In this document: positions 13,763-15,870 of the stretch, piece after piece
Numbering within the stretch: position 1 is the first letter of the stretch
Layout: each line of letters opens with the position of its first letter
Source of the DNA: Chitinophaga pinensis
GTDB taxonomy: Bacteria; Bacteroidota; Bacteroidia; UKL13-3
Assembly (NCBI GenBank): GCA_945875195.1
Contig: CAMCJW010000033.1
Span: forward strand, 1-15,870
Direction of reading: 5' to 3'
DNA length: 15,870 nucleotides
The notes under the pieces: model-generated
Databases searched by the model: none
Told to the model about the DNA's origin: nothing
The model's input: the letters and a program-made list of their open reading frames with translations, nothing else
Made by a program: the position numbers and the translations under genes

Positions 13763-15011
13763 GATAGACTGGATAACTTTGCTCCTCTATTACATCTTAG
13801 TAATAGTTGGCTTGGTATGCATTTATGCATCAGTTTACAAAGAAACCAACCCCAATATTTGGGATGGATCGCAGAACTATGGAAAACAATTAGTATGGAT
13901 TGGCATTTCTTCTTTTTTAGGTTTAATGATTCTGCTGATTGACGAAAAGTTTTTTTATGCTTTCGCCTACCCAATTTTTGGAATAACCATTGTATTACTG
14001 GTATTGGTGCTAGTAGCAGGAACCACTGTAAAAGGTTCATCTTCTTGGATTGAAATTGGCAGCTTTAGAATACAACCAGCAGAGTTTGCGAAGTTTGGAA
14101 CAGCCCTAGCTTTGGCAAAATTCTTGAGTGGATATAATGTAAACTTTGAAAAAGACAGGAAGATTCAGCTCATTAGTGCCGGAATTATTATACTTCCCAT
14201 GATCATTATTTTATTACAAAATGAAACAGGATCTACGCTAGTTTTTACTTCTTTTATACTAGTTTTATTTAGAGAAGGCTTACCGGGATGGATTTTATTT
14301 GCAGGTTTTATGTTAGTTATATTGGCCATATTAGCCTTATTAATGCCACCAGTTTACATCATGGTTGGCTTGGTATTTTTGGCAATTGTTTTCCTTTTGG
14401 TGGTGCGCAGAACAAGCTTATTAATTTGGATAACTGTTGGAGTGTTAATACTTTCTTGCACGATGGTAAGCAGTATCAATTATGTATTTGAAAATGTAAT
14501 GCAGGTGCATCAACGTACTAGGATCAATGTATTGCTTGGAAAACAAGTAGATATAAAAGGTGCGGGTTATAACGTGCAACAGTCCAAAATTGCCATTGGC
14601 AGTGGAGGCTTTTGGGGAAAGGGATTTTTACAAGGTACCCAAAACAAATTTAGATTTGTGCCAGAGCAAAGTACCGATTTCATCTTTTGCACTATAGGCG
14701 AAGAATATGGATTTTTTGGTTCATTCATTTTTGTGTTCTTGTATATATTTCTGCTATACCGGCTGCTGATGATGGCAGAACGGCAACGACAAAAATTTAA
14801 TAGGGTTTATGGATACAGCGTGGTTTGCATTTTATTCTTCCACTTTGTTATTAATGTTGGCATGACCCTAGGGTTGATGCCTGTTATTGGGATTCCGTTA
14901 CCTTTTATTAGTTATGGGGGTTCGGCCTTATTGAGTTTTACCGTTTTGCTTTTCATTTTTATTCGCTTAGATGCCAATAGGGTAAATGAATTGCGTGGGG
15001 CTTTTGATTAG
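13734..15011 (+). CDS. rodA: SEDS peptidoglycan glycosyltransferase RodA
   Basis: RodA polymerises lipid II into glycan strands and works in complex with PBP2. The 425-residue polytopic protein has the SEDS signatures GSSSWIEIGSFRIQPAEFAK (101-120, with Trp105 and Glu117), GAGYNVQQSKIAIGSGGFWG (276-295), VPEQSTDFIF (309-318, with the catalytic-type Asp315) and PLPFISYGGS (388-397). I count about twelve hydrophobic segments rather than the canonical ten. The surplus lies between about 184 and 250, after the GSTLVFTSF helix. The start overlaps the mrdA end by 29 bp in another frame, suggesting coupled translation of the enzyme pair. ATG 13734 is followed after ten residues by the first helix. 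The stop codon abuts the stop of the convergent aat gene with no base between. Confidence 0.95.
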   Translation: MTVQQPKPSRIDWITLLLYYILVIVGLVCIYASVYKETNPNIWDGSQNYGKQLVWIGISSFLGLMILLIDEKFFYAFAYPIFGITIVLLVLVLVAGTTVKGSSSWIEIGSFRIQPAEFAKFGTALALAKFLSGYNVNFEKDRKIQLISAGIIILPMIIILLQNETGSTLVFTSFILVLFREGLPGWILFAGFMLVILAILALLMPPVYIMVGLVFLAIVFLLVVRRTSLLIWITVGVLILSCTMVSSINYVFENVMQVHQRTRINVLLGKQVDIKGAGYNVQQSKIAIGSGGFWGKGFLQGTQNKFRFVPEQSTDFIFCTIGEEYGFFGSFIFVFLYIFLLYRLLMMAERQRQKFNRVYGYSVVCILFFHFVINVGMTLGLMPVIGIPLPFISYGGSALLSFTVLLFIFIRLDANRVNELRGAFD

Positions 15012-15647
15012 TTAATCAATATATTTCTTCAATAGTTTTAAAAATTCGGTTCTAGGGATTTCTTTTGCACCTAGGCTTATTAAATGATTGGTAGATTGTT
15101 GGCAATCTATTAGCTCAATACCTTCTTGCAGGCAATGCAAACAAAAGTAAATAAGAGCAGCTTTGCTCGCATTACTTACTATGCTAAACATGCTTTCACC
15201 ATAAAACACTTTACCCATTTGAACACCATAAAATCCACCTACTAAAAATTCATTCTTATACACCTCTATTGAATGGGCAAAACCAAGCTCGAATAAGTTA
15301 CAATAAGCAGTCACAATTTCATCGCTGATCCAAGTTCCTTCTTGACTCCTGATGTCCTTGCAAGTTTGAATCACCCTTTCAAAATCATAGTCTATTCTAA
15401 AGGTAAACTCCCCTTTTTTCAAGATTTGTTTCATGCTTTTACTAACCCTAATTTCTTTTGGGAACAATACCAAACGAGGATCTGGGCACCACCAAAGTAT
15501 AGGGTCTTCTTCATTGAACCAAGGGAAAGCGCCAATGCGATAAGCTTGTAAAAGTGTTTCAGGTTCCAAGTCTCCGCCCACAGCTAAGAGTCCATCTGCA
15601 TCGGTTCGACTTGGATCAGGAAATTGCTTATCGAAAATAAAATTCAT
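15012..15647 (-). CDS. aat: Leucyl/phenylalanyl-tRNA-protein transferase
   Basis: Aat adds Leu or Phe from aminoacyl-tRNA to proteins with N-terminal Lys or Arg, marking them for ClpS/ClpAP degradation by the N-end rule. The 211-residue length fits. Motifs in order are GLLAVGGDL (19-27), YRIGAFPWF (36-44), ILWWCPDPR (50-58), GTWIS (104-108), FYGESMFS (148-155), LIDCQ (179-183) and SLGAKEIPR (191-199). All expected blocks are present. The 14-bp gap to the upstream pterin dehydratase gene suggests co-transcription on the minus strand. Its stop codon is immediately adjacent to the rodA stop, leaving no space for a terminator between the convergent genes. Confidence 0.96.
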   Translation of the reverse strand: MNFIFDKQFPDPSRTDADGLLAVGGDLEPETLLQAYRIGAFPWFNEEDPILWWCPDPRLVLFPKEIRVSKSMKQILKKGEFTFRIDYDFERVIQTCKDIRSQEGTWISDEIVTAYCNLFELGFAHSIEVYKNEFLVGGFYGVQMGKVFYGESMFSIVSNASKAALIYFCLHCLQEGIELIDCQQSTNHLISLGAKEIPRTEFLKLLKKYID

Positions 15648-15661
15648 GAAAAGAAAGCTAC

Positions 15662-15870
15662 TTATATTTTATCTAATAAAGCTGCTAATTCAAGGTCTTT
15701 ATTTGTTACAATATTTCCAGCATCATGTGTGCAAAGTTTCACCTCTACTTTATTATAAATATTTGTCCATTCTGGATGGTGATTCGATTTTTCAATAACA
15801 AATCCCGCTTTCACCATCCAAGCTAAAGCTTCTGGAAAATCTTTAAATTGGAAGGTTTTGCAAAGCTTAC
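15662..15870 (-). CDS. phhB: Pterin-4a-carbinolamine dehydratase (5' end outside window)
   Basis: I translated this stretch by hand from the window edge: 68 C-terminal residues are visible before the TAA at 15662-15664. They contain FKDFPEALAWMVKAGFVIEK, then SNHHPEWTNIYNKVEVKL and THDAG, ending LELAALLDKI. The His-His-Pro-x-Trp block, the Tyr/Asn-Lys-Val stretch and the Thr-His-Asp motif define the PCD/DCoH family, which dehydrates 4a-hydroxytetrahydrobiopterin during pterin recycling after aromatic amino acid hydroxylation. About 25-30 N-terminal residues should lie beyond the edge. It is upstream of aat by 14 bp on the same strand. Whether a partner phenylalanine hydroxylase gene exists cannot be seen here; some bacteria keep PCD without one. 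Confidence 0.88.
   Translation of the reverse strand, partial: KLCKTFQFKDFPEALAWMVKAGFVIEKSNHHPEWTNIYNKVEVKLCTHDAGNIVTNKDLELAALLDKI

Noticed and set aside
13465..14040. 191-residue open frame on the minus strand across the mrdA/rodA junction
   Set aside because: It is antisense to the KTG region of PBP2 and the first RodA helices. Its hydrophobic parts mirror the codons of those genes, and there is no recognisable family or promoter.

Overview
The window looks like chromosomal DNA from a member of the Bacteroidota (Bacteroidetes). Four lines of evidence support this: AT-rich base composition with no Shine-Dalgarno-like leaders, several TAnnTTTG-type -7 promoter elements, family-specific protein features (for example the Cys/His-rich PBP2 and the GDGAARQG form of PdhA), and the adjacency of purH to a mreB-mreC-mreD-mrdA-rodA cluster. 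The genus cannot be read from the sequence. I see no insertion sequence, prophage, CRISPR array, tRNA or rRNA. The window is mostly housekeeping DNA in its normal arrangement.

Left part (1-2923): the 3' portion of an AsmA-like envelope protein gene runs in from the left edge. A small secreted or membrane protein of unknown function follows. Both are convergent with recF on the minus strand. The divergent recF/pdhA gap carries a near-consensus Bacteroidetes promoter only a few bases upstream of pdhA, plus a short palindrome.

Middle part (3044-9342): pdhA (pyruvate dehydrogenase E1 alpha) and a membrane-anchored TPR protein form a two-gene unit ending at a clear intrinsic terminator. A 333-bp gap follows with a CACAGAG/CTCTGTG-rich inverted repeat, then ribH (riboflavin pathway) with its own terminator. 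Next are an uncharacterised 500-residue lipoprotein whose stop codon overlaps the start of purN, then purN and purH (de novo purine synthesis).

Right part (9507-15870): mreB, mreC, mreD, mrdA (PBP2) and rodA form the compact elongasome cluster. These proteins build the rod-shape peptidoglycan machine: the MreB filament, the MreC/MreD scaffold, the RodA glycosyltransferase and the PBP2 transpeptidase. Genes overlap or nearly touch from mreC to rodA. rodA ends exactly against the convergent aat gene (leucyl/phenylalanyl-tRNA-protein transferase). Upstream of aat on the minus strand is the 3' part of a pterin-4a-carbinolamine dehydratase gene cut by the window edge.

The most useful second looks are a candidate cysteine-rich metal site in PBP2, two apparent extra membrane helices in RodA, the intergenic inverted repeat, and the lipoprotein coupled to purN. 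I found no convincing previously undescribed multi-gene system.
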